Positions 28,229-38,033 of a stretch of DNA of 64,000 bases are shown here, in pieces (position 1 is the stretch's first letter; every line of letters begins with the position of its first letter). This stretch comes from Deltaproteobacteria bacterium (GTDB lineage: Bacteria; Desulfobacterota; Desulfuromonadia; Desulfuromonadales; BM103): the NCBI GenBank assembly GCA_005774545.1, contig VAUL01000007.1:32320-96319 (forward strand), read 5' to 3'. The position numbers were made by a program, and so were the translations under genes. The notes under the pieces are model-generated. The model saw only the letters and a program-made list of their open reading frames with translations. It made no database searches and was not told where the DNA came from.

Positions 28229-29491
28229 ATGAAGGCGAAGATCAACGCAACCCTCTTGGCAAAGATCACTCCACGCGACACGCGGTTTGACGTGTTCGAC
28301 ACCGAGCAGAAGGGTTTCGGCCTTCGGGTCTTCCCCAGCGGCAGGAAGAGCTACTTCTATGTCTATCACACGGACGGGCGCAAGCGGCGGTACATGATCG
28401 GCGATGCCGATACGGTCAAGCTGCAGCAGGCCCGGGATATTGTCACCATCAAGGCCGGCGAGGTTGCCGGCGGCGGCGATCCAGGCGCCGTGCGCAAGAA
28501 GAAGCGGTCCGAGCAGAAGGCCGCCAAAACGAAAACTGTCGGCGGGTTCTACAAGCACGAGTACGTGCCGTTTCTGGAGACCGAGCGCAAGAGCGGCAAG
28601 TTAATCGAGCGACGCATCAAGAGTTGCTTCGAGTGGCTGTTCGACAAGCCCATGTCCGAAGTCACGCCGTTCCTGATGCAGTCTTGGCGGAAGAAGCAAT
28701 TGGCGGCTGGCAAGTCGGCGATCACCGCCAACCGTGACGCCGCCGATCTCAAGGCCATGCTGTCCAAGGCCGTCGAGTGGGGGTTCCTTGAGACTCACCC
28801 TCTGGCCAAGCTGAAGCCGGCCAAGACCGAGGACAACAGCCGGGTGCGCTTTCTGGCCCCCGATGAGGAAACCCGACTGTTTGCTGCCCTGGACAAACGT
28901 GAGTCAGATGCCCGGGAGGCGCGGATCAGGTTCAATGAGTGGTTGACGAAACGTCATCGCGATCCGCTGCCGCTGATCCCTGACGGGGCCTACACTGATC
29001 ATCTCATGCCAATGGTGCTGCTGGCCCTCCATACTGGGTTGCGACGAGGGGAACTATTCAGCCTGGAATGGCGAGACATCGACTTCCTGCACAAGCTACT
29101 GACCGTGCGGGCGGCGGCGGCAAAGGGAGCCAAGACCCGCCACGTCCCCTTAAATGCGGCGGCCCGTGATGTGCTGTTACGTTGGCAGAAGCAGCAGAAA
29201 AAGGCGATGGGTCAGAAGGAGCTCGCGGGATTTGCTTTCCCCGGGAAAGCTGGCAGCCGGCTGGACAACATCTCGTCGAGCTGGGAGAAGCTCGTGACTG
29301 ACGCGAAACTGAATGACTTCACCTTCCATGACTTACGGCATACCTTTGCGACCCGGGCGTTGCAGAAGGGTGCCGATATTGTCACGCTGTCACGGTTGCT
29401 GGGGCACGGCAGCCTGAAGATGACTCTGCGCTATGCCCACACAAGTGACGCCGAACTTAGAGCGGCAGTTGATCGGTTGAATGTGATCTGA
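28229..29491 (+). CDS. Tyrosine recombinase/integrase of a tRNA-Ala island
   Basis: 420-residue phage/island integrase. The N-terminal arm-binding domain resembles DUF4102 (KGFGLRVFPSGRKSYFYVY). The catalytic residues are visible: Arg in HTGLRRGELF, HDLRHTFATRA (H-x-x-R), LLGHGS and the nucleophile Tyr in LRYAHTS. It lies 195 bp from the tRNA-Ala fragment and converges on the AIPR gene. It is the only plus-strand gene in the accessory region. Confidence 0.95.
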   Translation: MKAKINATLLAKITPRDTRFDVFDTEQKGFGLRVFPSGRKSYFYVYHTDGRKRRYMIGDADTVKLQQARDIVTIKAGEVAGGGDPGAVRKKKRSEQKAAKTKTVGGFYKHEYVPFLETERKSGKLIERRIKSCFEWLFDKPMSEVTPFLMQSWRKKQLAAGKSAITANRDAADLKAMLSKAVEWGFLETHPLAKLKPAKTEDNSRVRFLAPDEETRLFAALDKRESDAREARIRFNEWLTKRHRDPLPLIPDGAYTDHLMPMVLLALHTGLRRGELFSLEWRDIDFLHKLLTVRAAAAKGAKTRHVPLNAAARDVLLRWQKQQKKAMGQKELAGFAFPGKAGSRLDNISSSWEKLVTDAKLNDFTFHDLRHTFATRALQKGADIVTLSRLLGHGSLKMTLRYAHTSDAELRAAVDRLNVI

Positions 29492-29500
29492 ATAAGATGA

Positions 29501-31248
29501 TCATCCCCAATTATAATTTTTTACATCATCTACGACAGTGCTCCCTTTATAGTAATTATCAAAGTTGAACCCTGTACTATTACTGTATTTTGAGTTGGAT
29601 GTTTTAGCCTTCACATCGGCCTCAAAAGATGTCCATTTTTTCATGATTTCTGCCACTTGAAGCGCCGCTTGGGATGGCGACTCCTTAGGTTCAACAATTG
29701 CCCCCGCATTGCGCAATGAAACTGCGTATAGAATTGCATATTTGCCATAGCGGATGGCATGCGATGGAACATCGCTAATTTTTATTATTTCGCCGCTATC
29801 AATTGCCTGCAGAGCGAAAAACGCTAAAGCAACACTCGAATCATCCAGATTTGTAAGGAGCCTATCGAATCCCTCCTCTTCGAATATCCGGTCTTGTGAA
29901 GAGCGGGCACGCGCGGGGTCGCCTGCAAAGGCAGTAAGAGCACGGGTCATAGAGACCCGATCAAGGATATCCGACTTGAGAAGGACTTTTTCATTTAGCC
30001 CATACTGAAACTCTCCGCGTTTTCTCTCTAGAAAGAGTCCATGGTGCTTGTAGAAGTACGACTGCAGCTTTATCAAACGAGGATCGTTCGAACGTCGATC
30101 TGCTTCAACGATTTTTGATTGTTTGTTAGTGGCATCAGAAATACTTTCTATGAACTCTGCCAGTTCTTCTTCAGACTTATCCTTCGGACGCTCTATAATT
30201 TTAAGAAGAACTTCTTTGGCTTCAAAAGCTGAAAGACCAATGTCTTGGTCTTCAAGCATCATTGCGAGAGTTGTTGCGGTTTGACCACCATTGAGTATTT
30301 GCGGATCTTTAATTATCAGCTGACCTTCTCCCGATACACCAGTTCGGTCTGTAACCGAAGAATACTCTGAAAGGATAGTAATCCCGTTGTTTCTGAGCGA
30401 AAACTCATTCTTTGTAGTATTTTTAATCGTATCGCTAATGCTTTGATTGACCTCGTTTCGCGCTAGTGAAAGATAATTTCTTGGATTGTACCTAAGCAAC
30501 GCATTGCGGTACTTAGCTGTACAACGTGCTATTTCTATTGTTGGAACGTACAACATGCGCACGTTACAAGTGCCAAGACCGGTTTCGACATCTTGATTAA
30601 GCTGTGGTTGTTGCTTTTTCCCTAAACTAATTTTGATAGTTATTTCTGTCGGACAGAAATTTGTTCCAGTAGTAAGTGGGAAAACTAATTCATTGTATGT
30701 TCTTGGATAGTCAAAAACTTCATACTCCATGTTGTCTAGCAACCGTCTTAGCTGTTCGTCATTTACATTCCTAAGATTAGCTAAGATAACAACATGCCAT
30801 TTATATAATGCTATATCGCGTATTTCTGAGATTTTATTCTGGAATGCGCGAATTCTCGCTGAGAATTGCCTGCTATTGCTGTCAACGCCTTCTCCTCTGG
30901 AAATGCGACCAACCTCCATTTTCAACAATTCAGCCACTTCGATGGATTTTCCCTCGAAGTTTTTTCCGTGGTTCTGAATTTTGATTGAATCAAAGTTATA
31001 CAGCGGTTATCCGTATCGATAAAATATCCGTCTACACCTCCATCTTGTGAACCATCGCATATGTGCTCATGACGCCTAGCAAATTCACCGAGGCCAAATC
31101 TAACTTTTAGAAAAAGATGAATAAATGCTACCGACCTGGCTTGATTGAGCTTTTCCACCTCTGTGATCTTCGGATGATAGCTTTTAAAACTTTTCGGGGC
31201 TTCCTTGCGGAGGGAGTCAAGCGTGCGGACGAGAGTCATGTAGCTCAT
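29501..31248 (-). pseudogene. AIPR-family (abortive-infection-related) protein, interrupted by a -1 frameshift
   Basis: Two overlapping frames together encode one AIPR-type protein. The first (31248 to 30922) has a nuclease-like block DGSQDGGVDGYFID and LIQSKF; the second (30937 to 29501) continues with ELLKMEVGRI and contains NNGITI and DPQILNGGQTA, typical of the AIPR family. A run of six A on the coding strand (30960-30965) is the junction. A -1 shift there gives RTTEKNFEGKSIEVAELL, a smooth join. It may be an indel, a sequencing error or programmed slippage. The gene is clearly AT-richer than the core genes, a sign of transfer. Confidence 0.8.
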
Positions 31249-31369
31249 TATCGTTTGTCACTCCTCACTTCACATAGTAGAAGGTTGCCAGCAAGCCAAG
31301 TTCTCTTGCTGTCATGGTATCCACTGGCATCCGTATGAGCAGGACGGGTTGCGTTCCTGCTTAATTGGT

Positions 31370-31708
31370 TCAATCAATACAGCGGAAGAATCTTCTAAGG
31401 TCAGAAGTCAACCCTGGATCAATCTCGTCTAATTGCGCAATTATGTCAGCATTTTCCAACAACAAATTCATGAGTGGCAACGCTTCTGAATAGCCAGAAT
31501 TGCCGTATTTTTTTAGTTGGTCGACGAAATTCCTAAGATACGATATTCTCAAATTGTTTAATAATTTTATATCTCGTTCACTTAAATCCACGTATTCCAT
31601 GATCTCTTTTATTTTATGCAGGCATGATGCTAGAGTTTTTGCCTTGTCTTCTATAGTGGATAGATTTTGAATATTATCAAGTTCTTTTCTGATATTTTCT
31701 ATATCCAT
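31370..31708 (-). CDS. Small AT-rich hypothetical protein
   Basis: 112 residues, mostly helical and charged (KELDNIQNLSTIEDKAKTL, ERDIKLLNNLRISYLRNF), with no recognised domain. Start at ATG 31708 with AAAGGTG upstream. It lies between the AIPR gene and the DUF2357 gene, with AT-rich flanks on both sides. It could be an accessory or immunity protein of either neighbour; there is no direct evidence. Confidence 0.65.
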   Translation of the reverse strand: MDIENIRKELDNIQNLSTIEDKAKTLASCLHKIKEIMEYVDLSERDIKLLNNLRISYLRNFVDQLKKYGNSGYSEALPLMNLLLENADIIAQLDEIDPGLTSDLRRFFRCID

Positions 31709-31795
31709 AATTCACCTTTTCAAAATTTTACTGCCAATAAAATAAAGTTAAAGTTAATAACTATTGTTATATTGATAAACAGTACTTGGCAAGGC

Positions 31796-34003
31796 TTATG
31801 TGCAGTGGTTGCATTCCGGGCAGATGTACGTCCAATTCCCTAATGAGTCTTTGCAGGGTGTGGCGAATACGTCCTGGCCAAAACTCCGATCGACCCAGTC
31901 GAACGGGGACAAATTCGCTACCTCATCGGACGCTTTCAAAACAATGACCGGGTAGCTTTTGTGACAGTGCCCGCAGATCCTGTTCCCCCACTTCGACAGG
32001 CAACTGGGACATTCACATTCAAAGTGCCCCGTTTTCAAATTGACAGGGGTTTGGGGAGCGTTGATGCCCGTACTGCAAACCGGACATTTCAGAAGTGCTT
32101 CGAAAACGCGTACGCTTTCATCGATTTTTGTGGCAAAGCTTTCTAGTGCGTCCTTGGCCATCTGAGCTTCTGAAATCTGCTTCGTTAAATCTGCCTTTTG
32201 CCTGTTCAGATGTTCAGTCTTACTTCGTGCTGTCACCGCTTCACGAAGCTTACCGGTGACATCATCCCGTTCACCTTCCAGCCTCTGCAATAAGTTATCT
32301 GCTGTCTCGACAGACTTGCTAAGGTTGAACCGCCCCATTTCTTGCTCCGTTGGGGGTCGAAGCAGCGTGACGAATCCGTGCCCATTCCCGGCAAGCCACT
32401 TTGTTTCAGAAAAATGGGCAAATTCTTTCTGTGGCTCCTTAATCTGTAGCGGGAAAGAGGCGTACAGAGGCCTGAACAAGGACCACCGTATCGCCCTGGC
32501 CACGCGCTCAACGCTGCCGAGATCCCATGGCGATACTGGAAGATAACCGAGCGGCGCGATTTGGCTACTTTTCAAGTCATGCTTAAGAGAGTGGATCCGC
32601 TCACTGACCGCGGTTGTCATTTTGTTGGAAGAAAAGGCTTCCGGCGATGACGGGTAGAGAAGCAGCGTGCTGTCAAGGCCAGCTGATGGGCTCTCAAGTT
32701 CACCAAACAGATCGCCCAACACCTTCTCTTCCATTTGGACGAGCGAAGATCCAAGGGGCACGATGCGAAGCACTTGTTTACACCCTTGCTGCACGAGGAA
32801 GTTATCCTCCTCGTCCCACGACAGGAAACAAGAACCGCTAGGACCGGTCAATTCCAGAGAACAGCCCCGCCTGATTGCAATATCACAAGCTTTAGGCTCA
32901 AACCCCAACTGGCTGAACGCTCTTGCGGTCAGCAAAAAACAAAATTTCACTATATTCCGGAACAGTTCCTGGTACTGTCGATAAATTTCCGAAGGCGTTT
33001 GCTGCCTGTTAACCCCCAGCTTGACATACGCCTGCCAAAGCGACGCCACATGCCTGTAGTGCTCATCGTTCGACAGGATATTCGTCATTTTGATTGACGT
33101 GCCAACGCTCGAACGACGCGGGATGGCCCGATAGAGTTCCGTGTCTTTCAGCCCAGCAACCCGTCTCTTATATGTCTCAAGTTTCTTGATCGTGTTCCTA
33201 ACCTGCACAAGCCCTTCGTTGGCGTTGACCGATTTCCCCCATAGAGAATAGATCCTTCTTGCACGCCCCCAAGTGGACCCCTTGGAGACAGAAAAGGTAC
33301 TATCACTAGCTTCAACGAACATTTTTTCAAGCCGGCGAAGCTCATTGATGCGGGACAGAAGATACTCCAGGATCAGGTCAGCAAGCCTAACGCATACCCG
33401 GTTCTCGTAGATGTCCAATTGGTCATATCGAACTTGCGAAAGGATCCGCTTGGGGACGACCGACCGCAGGGTCGGCCTTTCCCAGTCCTCAGTGTGCTCC
33501 GCGAGGTAAGCCGCTGCATTGTTGGGGATTCGGCGGCTCTGTGACACGTTCACGCGCTCGATTTCGACGCGCAGGTGTGCCCTCGGTCGGCGACAGACCT
33601 CCTCGAGATGGCAGAGCTCCCTGCCGATCTCGATATCCAGAGGTCGCATCGCGACTCGCTCCGCAAGCCCTGGTACCAGTGGCGAGATTTCAAGCCAGTC
33701 GAACCAGCCGGCGCCTTGATCGACAAGTTCGGACAGTTTACATCCGATGGCATTGATACTTCCCGCCTCGATCTGTTCCGGGTACTGGCCTGTCGCATAC
33801 GTTCCGGCCCCTGCCAAGCCGTCCAGCCCGGTGAGCCGCCAATCCCTGGAGAGATCGGAGACGAGAAGATCCCCATCGGCAACCCGCACGGAATTCAGAA
33901 AGACCGGTCTGTCTCCCGGGCGCAGTTGCCAACGGCCGTAGAGAACAGTGCCCTTGGGAGCCTGGTGATCGGTCCTGGTTATGCGGTCTCGGAAAAGTGA
34001 CAT
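31796..34003 (-). CDS. DUF2357-like (McrC/CnuC-type partner) protein with C-terminal zinc ribbons
   Basis: 735 residues, located 3 bp after a McrB-type ATPase gene. The segment VRYDQLDIYENRVCVRLADLI resembles the core of DUF2357 proteins, which partner McrB-like ATPases. Residues about 565-620 form a coiled coil. The last 110 residues have paired Cys motifs (CPVC, CECPSC, CGHC, CPEC). I do not see a convincing PD-(D/E)XK nuclease motif, so either the nuclease site has diverged or this protein mainly recognises the target. The last gene of the sigma-54 unit. Confidence 0.6.
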   Translation of the reverse strand: MSLFRDRITRTDHQAPKGTVLYGRWQLRPGDRPVFLNSVRVADGDLLVSDLSRDWRLTGLDGLAGAGTYATGQYPEQIEAGSINAIGCKLSELVDQGAGWFDWLEISPLVPGLAERVAMRPLDIEIGRELCHLEEVCRRPRAHLRVEIERVNVSQSRRIPNNAAAYLAEHTEDWERPTLRSVVPKRILSQVRYDQLDIYENRVCVRLADLILEYLLSRINELRRLEKMFVEASDSTFSVSKGSTWGRARRIYSLWGKSVNANEGLVQVRNTIKKLETYKRRVAGLKDTELYRAIPRRSSVGTSIKMTNILSNDEHYRHVASLWQAYVKLGVNRQQTPSEIYRQYQELFRNIVKFCFLLTARAFSQLGFEPKACDIAIRRGCSLELTGPSGSCFLSWDEEDNFLVQQGCKQVLRIVPLGSSLVQMEEKVLGDLFGELESPSAGLDSTLLLYPSSPEAFSSNKMTTAVSERIHSLKHDLKSSQIAPLGYLPVSPWDLGSVERVARAIRWSLFRPLYASFPLQIKEPQKEFAHFSETKWLAGNGHGFVTLLRPPTEQEMGRFNLSKSVETADNLLQRLEGERDDVTGKLREAVTARSKTEHLNRQKADLTKQISEAQMAKDALESFATKIDESVRVFEALLKCPVCSTGINAPQTPVNLKTGHFECECPSCLSKWGNRICGHCHKSYPVIVLKASDEVANLSPFDWVDRSFGQDVFATPCKDSLGNWTYICPECNHCT

Positions 34004-34006
34004 CGA

Positions 34007-36442
34007 TTACTCATCGTCACCGGAACCGAGGCGCCTAAGCTCGTCCGCGATGATGGCCAGGGAGTGGGTCGGCTTGCCCTTTTTATCCAGTTCTTTCCAC
34101 GATTCCTGCACCAATGTCTGCAATTCGACAAGGTGCTCCATCCGGGTGTCATGCCGGTTGCGTATCTTCCGCAGGAGCTTCGTAGCGAGGATGTGGTCTG
34201 TTGCCTCGCCCACGCTCCCTCCTGCTGCCACCACGACGGGGACGAAATCCATCATCTGTCGCTCGAGACGATTGCCCCAGCCAACCCTAAACTTCCTGCC
34301 GAGAAACTCGGCAAACTTTTCATCGAGGAACTTGTACGCGTGCGTCCCGTGCTTTCCGTTTTTCTCACGGGCCTGATCGAAGGCCCCCTTCAACGATTCG
34401 AAAGCGACCGGATTCCGGTGGTGTGGTCGTTGCGGAGCAAACTCCTCCCGGTTCCTTGGCAGTTCCATCACGTGGCCGCGGTCATATGTCTTGTCAGCAA
34501 AGTCCTTAGTCGTCTCGTCGTGATTGGCAGTGCCGACAAACCACACATTCCTCGGGATCAGCAGTGTTCTGCCATTTGTCATCAGTTTCGGTGCCGGCTC
34601 GACTGGTGCGGTCATCAGGTCAAGTTTCTGCAAATGAGGCTCCTGCTCGAGTGCCGAAAGGAGATCAGCGAAGTATTGCTCGGGGTGTGACAGGTTCATT
34701 TCATCCAGGACGACAATGTACGGACGGCCATCATAACAGGGAGACTGTGCTTCGTAGAGACCTTGCAAAAACTCGCTTTCGTAAAACCGGCGCTCGAAGG
34801 CGTTGAAGTGACCTACCAGGTCCTGCCGATCGCGCCAACCGGCCTGAACCTCAATCAGCTTGAAACCGGCCCCTACTGCCCGAGAGAACGCAATGGGCAG
34901 GCTGGTCTTGCCCGTCCCGCTGATCCCTTGGAGCAGGTGCAGCCGGCTCATGGCCAAGCCACCGAGAAAACAGCGAAGGTCACGAAGGGAATAGTATAGG
35001 GGATTCGAAGCATCGGGATCGCTGGCAATTCGATGCTGAAGATCCGTCGTGAATTCTGACAAATCGATCGCATCCTCTTGCAGATTGACGGAAGAGCGCA
35101 GCGCCTTGTCCTCGTCCATTTGCATCAAGGCCGGGAACGGGCTGACTCCATCCGAGCGGCGGATGCGATCTTCGACATCGGCTCTCAACTCCTCCAATGC
35201 GGCTTGGAGTAAATTGCGACTGGTTTCAAGCGCTTTTTTCTGGTCGCGCAGCGTTTCCACCTCGGTGACTGCAATCTCGCACAGTCCCAATTTCCTCTCG
35301 AGCTCCAGCTTCTCCTGAGTCAACCGATACTGCTCCCCTTCCCAGGCCTCCCTTTCTCGCTCAAGCAACGCAAGGCGCTCAACGGCAGCTAGATTCGGTC
35401 GTGCCGCCAATTGTTTTTCCAGTTTTTGGCAGCACTTTACACTCTCGTTCAATTCGGCCAGCACCTGCTCCGGAGACTTGTTCCCGAAGCGGCGGTCCGA
35501 CTCCTCCCGCTCGCGAAGGATCGCGTCAAGACGGTCCCGGTCGGCCGAGGCGCTCGATAGCCGAGCGTTGAGCGCCTTGATTTCAAAGTTCAGTGCTTCT
35601 TCCCTGGCCGCCGCTCTCTGTTCCGTGCGCTGCTCCAGATTCTTCCGTTGTTCTTCGATATCTTGGCGCTCAAATTCGAGCTTCCTTTTTGCTCTCTCGA
35701 TGTCAACTAGCTGAAGGTGAAGTTTTTGCTCGTTTTTCTTCAATTCTTCATATTCACTCTCGAAACGGCTTTTCATCTCGGCCTCATTCCGGCGCAAAAG
35801 CTCCTCATGCTCTTCCATCCGGTGGGCCAAATCTCGTTCCAAGGCCAAGCGTTCTTCCGCGACAACCTTTCGGCAGTCGCCTATTTCCTGGCGCACAAGG
35901 CGCGCCTCTTCCTCCAACAGACGAAGGGATTCGCGGCGCTCCGTTATAAAACCAGCCTCGGCATTGAGCTCGCGTTTTTTCAATGCCTCTTCCTGGTCAA
36001 GAATCTCCCTTTGCTGCGCATCCAGCGCCGTTCGTTCCTCTTTCAACTCTTTTTCCTGCCTGTCGAGCTCTCGCGACCTCTCGCGCTGCGACTTTTCCTG
36101 ATCGGAAAGTTTTACGCGCTCTTTATCCAGTTCCTCCTTGAATTCATTCGCACGCTTCTCTCTTTTTCTGCACAATTCCAAGGCCTCCTGCGCCTTTCTT
36201 AGAAGCGCAGGCAAATTGGTCATCTCAGGGGTGATCGTCATAGTGGAAACGGCATCGATATCCACATCCGCAGCCTCGGCGATGGCTGACTCGGAGACTT
36301 CATTGACGGCTAACAACTCCTGCGATGACGGTGTCTTTGATTCAACCTTTGGAGCCGAAGGTGTGGCGCCGGAGGAGTTCCCGTTAGTGCCCACCTGCCC
36401 AACTCTGTCCCTGTTCTTGTTTTTGTTCTTGTTCTTTGACAT
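34007..36442 (-). CDS. McrB-type AAA+ ATPase with long N-terminal coiled coil
   Basis: 811 residues from the ATG at 36442 (GGGAGG 8 nt upstream). After a Lys/Asn-rich start, residues about 70-430 are almost unbroken coiled coil rich in Glu, Arg and Lys. The C-terminal AAA+ domain has Walker A GISGTGKTSL, Walker B YIVVLDEMNLSHPEQYF and sensor FVGTANHDETT, as in McrB. A coiled coil fused to McrB next to a DUF2357 gene is the hallmark of the CoCoNuT (coiled-coil nuclease tandem) class of type IV-like restriction systems, as I remember it. Probably a motor that couples target binding to cleavage. Confidence 0.75.
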   Translation of the reverse strand: MSKNKNKNKNRDRVGQVGTNGNSSGATPSAPKVESKTPSSQELLAVNEVSESAIAEAADVDIDAVSTMTITPEMTNLPALLRKAQEALELCRKREKRANEFKEELDKERVKLSDQEKSQRERSRELDRQEKELKEERTALDAQQREILDQEEALKKRELNAEAGFITERRESLRLLEEEARLVRQEIGDCRKVVAEERLALERDLAHRMEEHEELLRRNEAEMKSRFESEYEELKKNEQKLHLQLVDIERAKRKLEFERQDIEEQRKNLEQRTEQRAAAREEALNFEIKALNARLSSASADRDRLDAILREREESDRRFGNKSPEQVLAELNESVKCCQKLEKQLAARPNLAAVERLALLEREREAWEGEQYRLTQEKLELERKLGLCEIAVTEVETLRDQKKALETSRNLLQAALEELRADVEDRIRRSDGVSPFPALMQMDEDKALRSSVNLQEDAIDLSEFTTDLQHRIASDPDASNPLYYSLRDLRCFLGGLAMSRLHLLQGISGTGKTSLPIAFSRAVGAGFKLIEVQAGWRDRQDLVGHFNAFERRFYESEFLQGLYEAQSPCYDGRPYIVVLDEMNLSHPEQYFADLLSALEQEPHLQKLDLMTAPVEPAPKLMTNGRTLLIPRNVWFVGTANHDETTKDFADKTYDRGHVMELPRNREEFAPQRPHHRNPVAFESLKGAFDQAREKNGKHGTHAYKFLDEKFAEFLGRKFRVGWGNRLERQMMDFVPVVVAAGGSVGEATDHILATKLLRKIRNRHDTRMEHLVELQTLVQESWKELDKKGKPTHSLAIIADELRRLGSGDDE

Positions 36443-36464
36443 AACTTCTTCCTCCCGCTCCACG

Positions 36465-38033
36465 TCATTGAGTCAGTGGCAACTCGTAGATGTCCCTGAT
36501 GATTTGATAAACGCTATCGACACCAACCTGAATCTTGGCCCGGCTTGTCGTCAGTTGACCGCTTTGCCCGAAGTGCGCTGCATCGTTGACAACATCAGTG
36601 ATAGAGGCTAATCGCTCCAGCAAGTCTGGGCACCGTTTAGCTGCAGACCTTAAGGGATGGCTATCAACCCTTGCCGCCGAAAGCATGCTGACGACTATGG
36701 CTGCACGTAGCTTCCAAACCTTTCCCGATGAGGAGACAGCCTTGATGTCACTGGGTTTTGCTACGGCCAGTGAGGCCGGTAGCGGAGTGACGAACCCCAT
36801 GCTCGACGCTGAAGAGTTGTAGACCTTTTTGACATACTCGGCATGCTGCCAGTTCTTCTCGTCCTTATAAAGTGCACGCCAGACCTGCTCGTCCGGGAAC
36901 ATCGCCAACATGTGGCCAAAAACCCCCTCCAAGACGCGGCGTGCGGCATTGAGCGTGTCTCTGAATTTGTGTTTAGGACAGCTCTCGTCAAGTAATTCCA
37001 CTTCCTGGCGGCAGCACTCCATCTCAACTACCACCTCAAAGAAAGGGAGCTGTTCTAAGGTTGCGCCGAGCCTTGAAATGGCTTTGGCGCGGGCATCAAC
37101 TTCAATTTCCCGGTGCCACTTGCGTTGATCTTCCAACCTATCGCGATTTTTCTCGCCGACGAGCCTGTCCAGCGTCGTCCTTAACCCTGGGTAGTCAGGG
37201 AGTTGCTCTTCTATTCTTTTTTTCAGCCGGGCACTTACCCCCAAGCCGAAGGGGTCACAGGCATACCAGTCCCACACATCCATTTCGGCCTGGGGCAGAT
37301 AGATGTACGTATTGAGAAAGCAGGGGGTGGGCTTGTCTTCCACCATCGAAACACGGTCAAGGCAACTGCTGCTGATAGGTGTGGAATCTTCTTCACCATC
37401 GTTCTCGCCGCGCATGTTTTCATCGGCATCCGAATAGCGCGCGGCCCGATTGTGCCGCCGGGTTACCGTCACGATTTCAGCGGCCTCCGGCGTCTGCGGC
37501 GGGCCGAGTGCCTTCGGTAAATGCATGTAGGTCGGCTGCAAATAGGGTTTCCCCTTTGTACCAAGCACCAGAATCGGGAAGCCCTTTTCTCCGTACTGTA
37601 AATTGACACTGTCGAGCTTACTCTGCTCGACAAAGCGCGGCCAGAGTTGCCCGCTCCAGGGGTCCTGAAAGACATAGCCGACAACGGTTTTGTGATCTTC
37701 GATGGTCTCATGAGCGAGTAGATCGAGCCCCTTTTGGGTCGGTATGCCGTGGCTGTCGACAAGAGCCTTCATCTGCAGCTCGAGCATTATCTTTGCTACC
37801 AAATCCGGGTGCAGGTGGAGCCGACCGCCGACCTTTTCCCGATTCACAATACCGATGCGGCACATCCCCAGCACCGCCTTTTGAAAGACGTTCAGCACTT
37901 TATCCCGAGGTTCAGGTGCTACGACCTGATAGCGCCAGGCGGGCCAGAGAAGGTGCTGGCGCTTATCGAATGGAACGTGCGCTCGCGGTCGGAAGTTGTG
38001 AACGGGAGAATTACGCTGAAAGTCGAATGCCAT
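36465..38033 (-). CDS. Hypothetical protein with N-terminal winged-helix-like region
   Basis: 522 residues. The first 110 residues (AVLGMCRIGIVNREKVGGRLHLHPDLV and following) look like a winged helix. The middle has segments such as FQDPWSGQLWPRF and YLQPTYMHLPKAL that I do not recognise, and the C-terminus is helical. It overlaps the helicase stop by about 23 bp, so it belongs to the same operon and is likely a structural part of the same complex. The start at 38033 has GGGGGGAG just upstream; 38054 is an alternative. Confidence 0.6.
   Translation of the reverse strand: MAFDFQRNSPVHNFRPRAHVPFDKRQHLLWPAWRYQVVAPEPRDKVLNVFQKAVLGMCRIGIVNREKVGGRLHLHPDLVAKIMLELQMKALVDSHGIPTQKGLDLLAHETIEDHKTVVGYVFQDPWSGQLWPRFVEQSKLDSVNLQYGEKGFPILVLGTKGKPYLQPTYMHLPKALGPPQTPEAAEIVTVTRRHNRAARYSDADENMRGENDGEEDSTPISSSCLDRVSMVEDKPTPCFLNTYIYLPQAEMDVWDWYACDPFGLGVSARLKKRIEEQLPDYPGLRTTLDRLVGEKNRDRLEDQRKWHREIEVDARAKAISRLGATLEQLPFFEVVVEMECCRQEVELLDESCPKHKFRDTLNAARRVLEGVFGHMLAMFPDEQVWRALYKDEKNWQHAEYVKKVYNSSASSMGFVTPLPASLAVAKPSDIKAVSSSGKVWKLRAAIVVSMLSAARVDSHPLRSAAKRCPDLLERLASITDVVNDAAHFGQSGQLTTSRAKIQVGVDSVYQIIRDIYELPLTQ

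Noticed and set aside
31796..34003. PD-(D/E)XK nuclease motif in the DUF2357-like protein
   Set aside because: I looked for a PD followed by D/E-x-K on neighbouring strands and saw no convincing match. A structure-based search would be needed.
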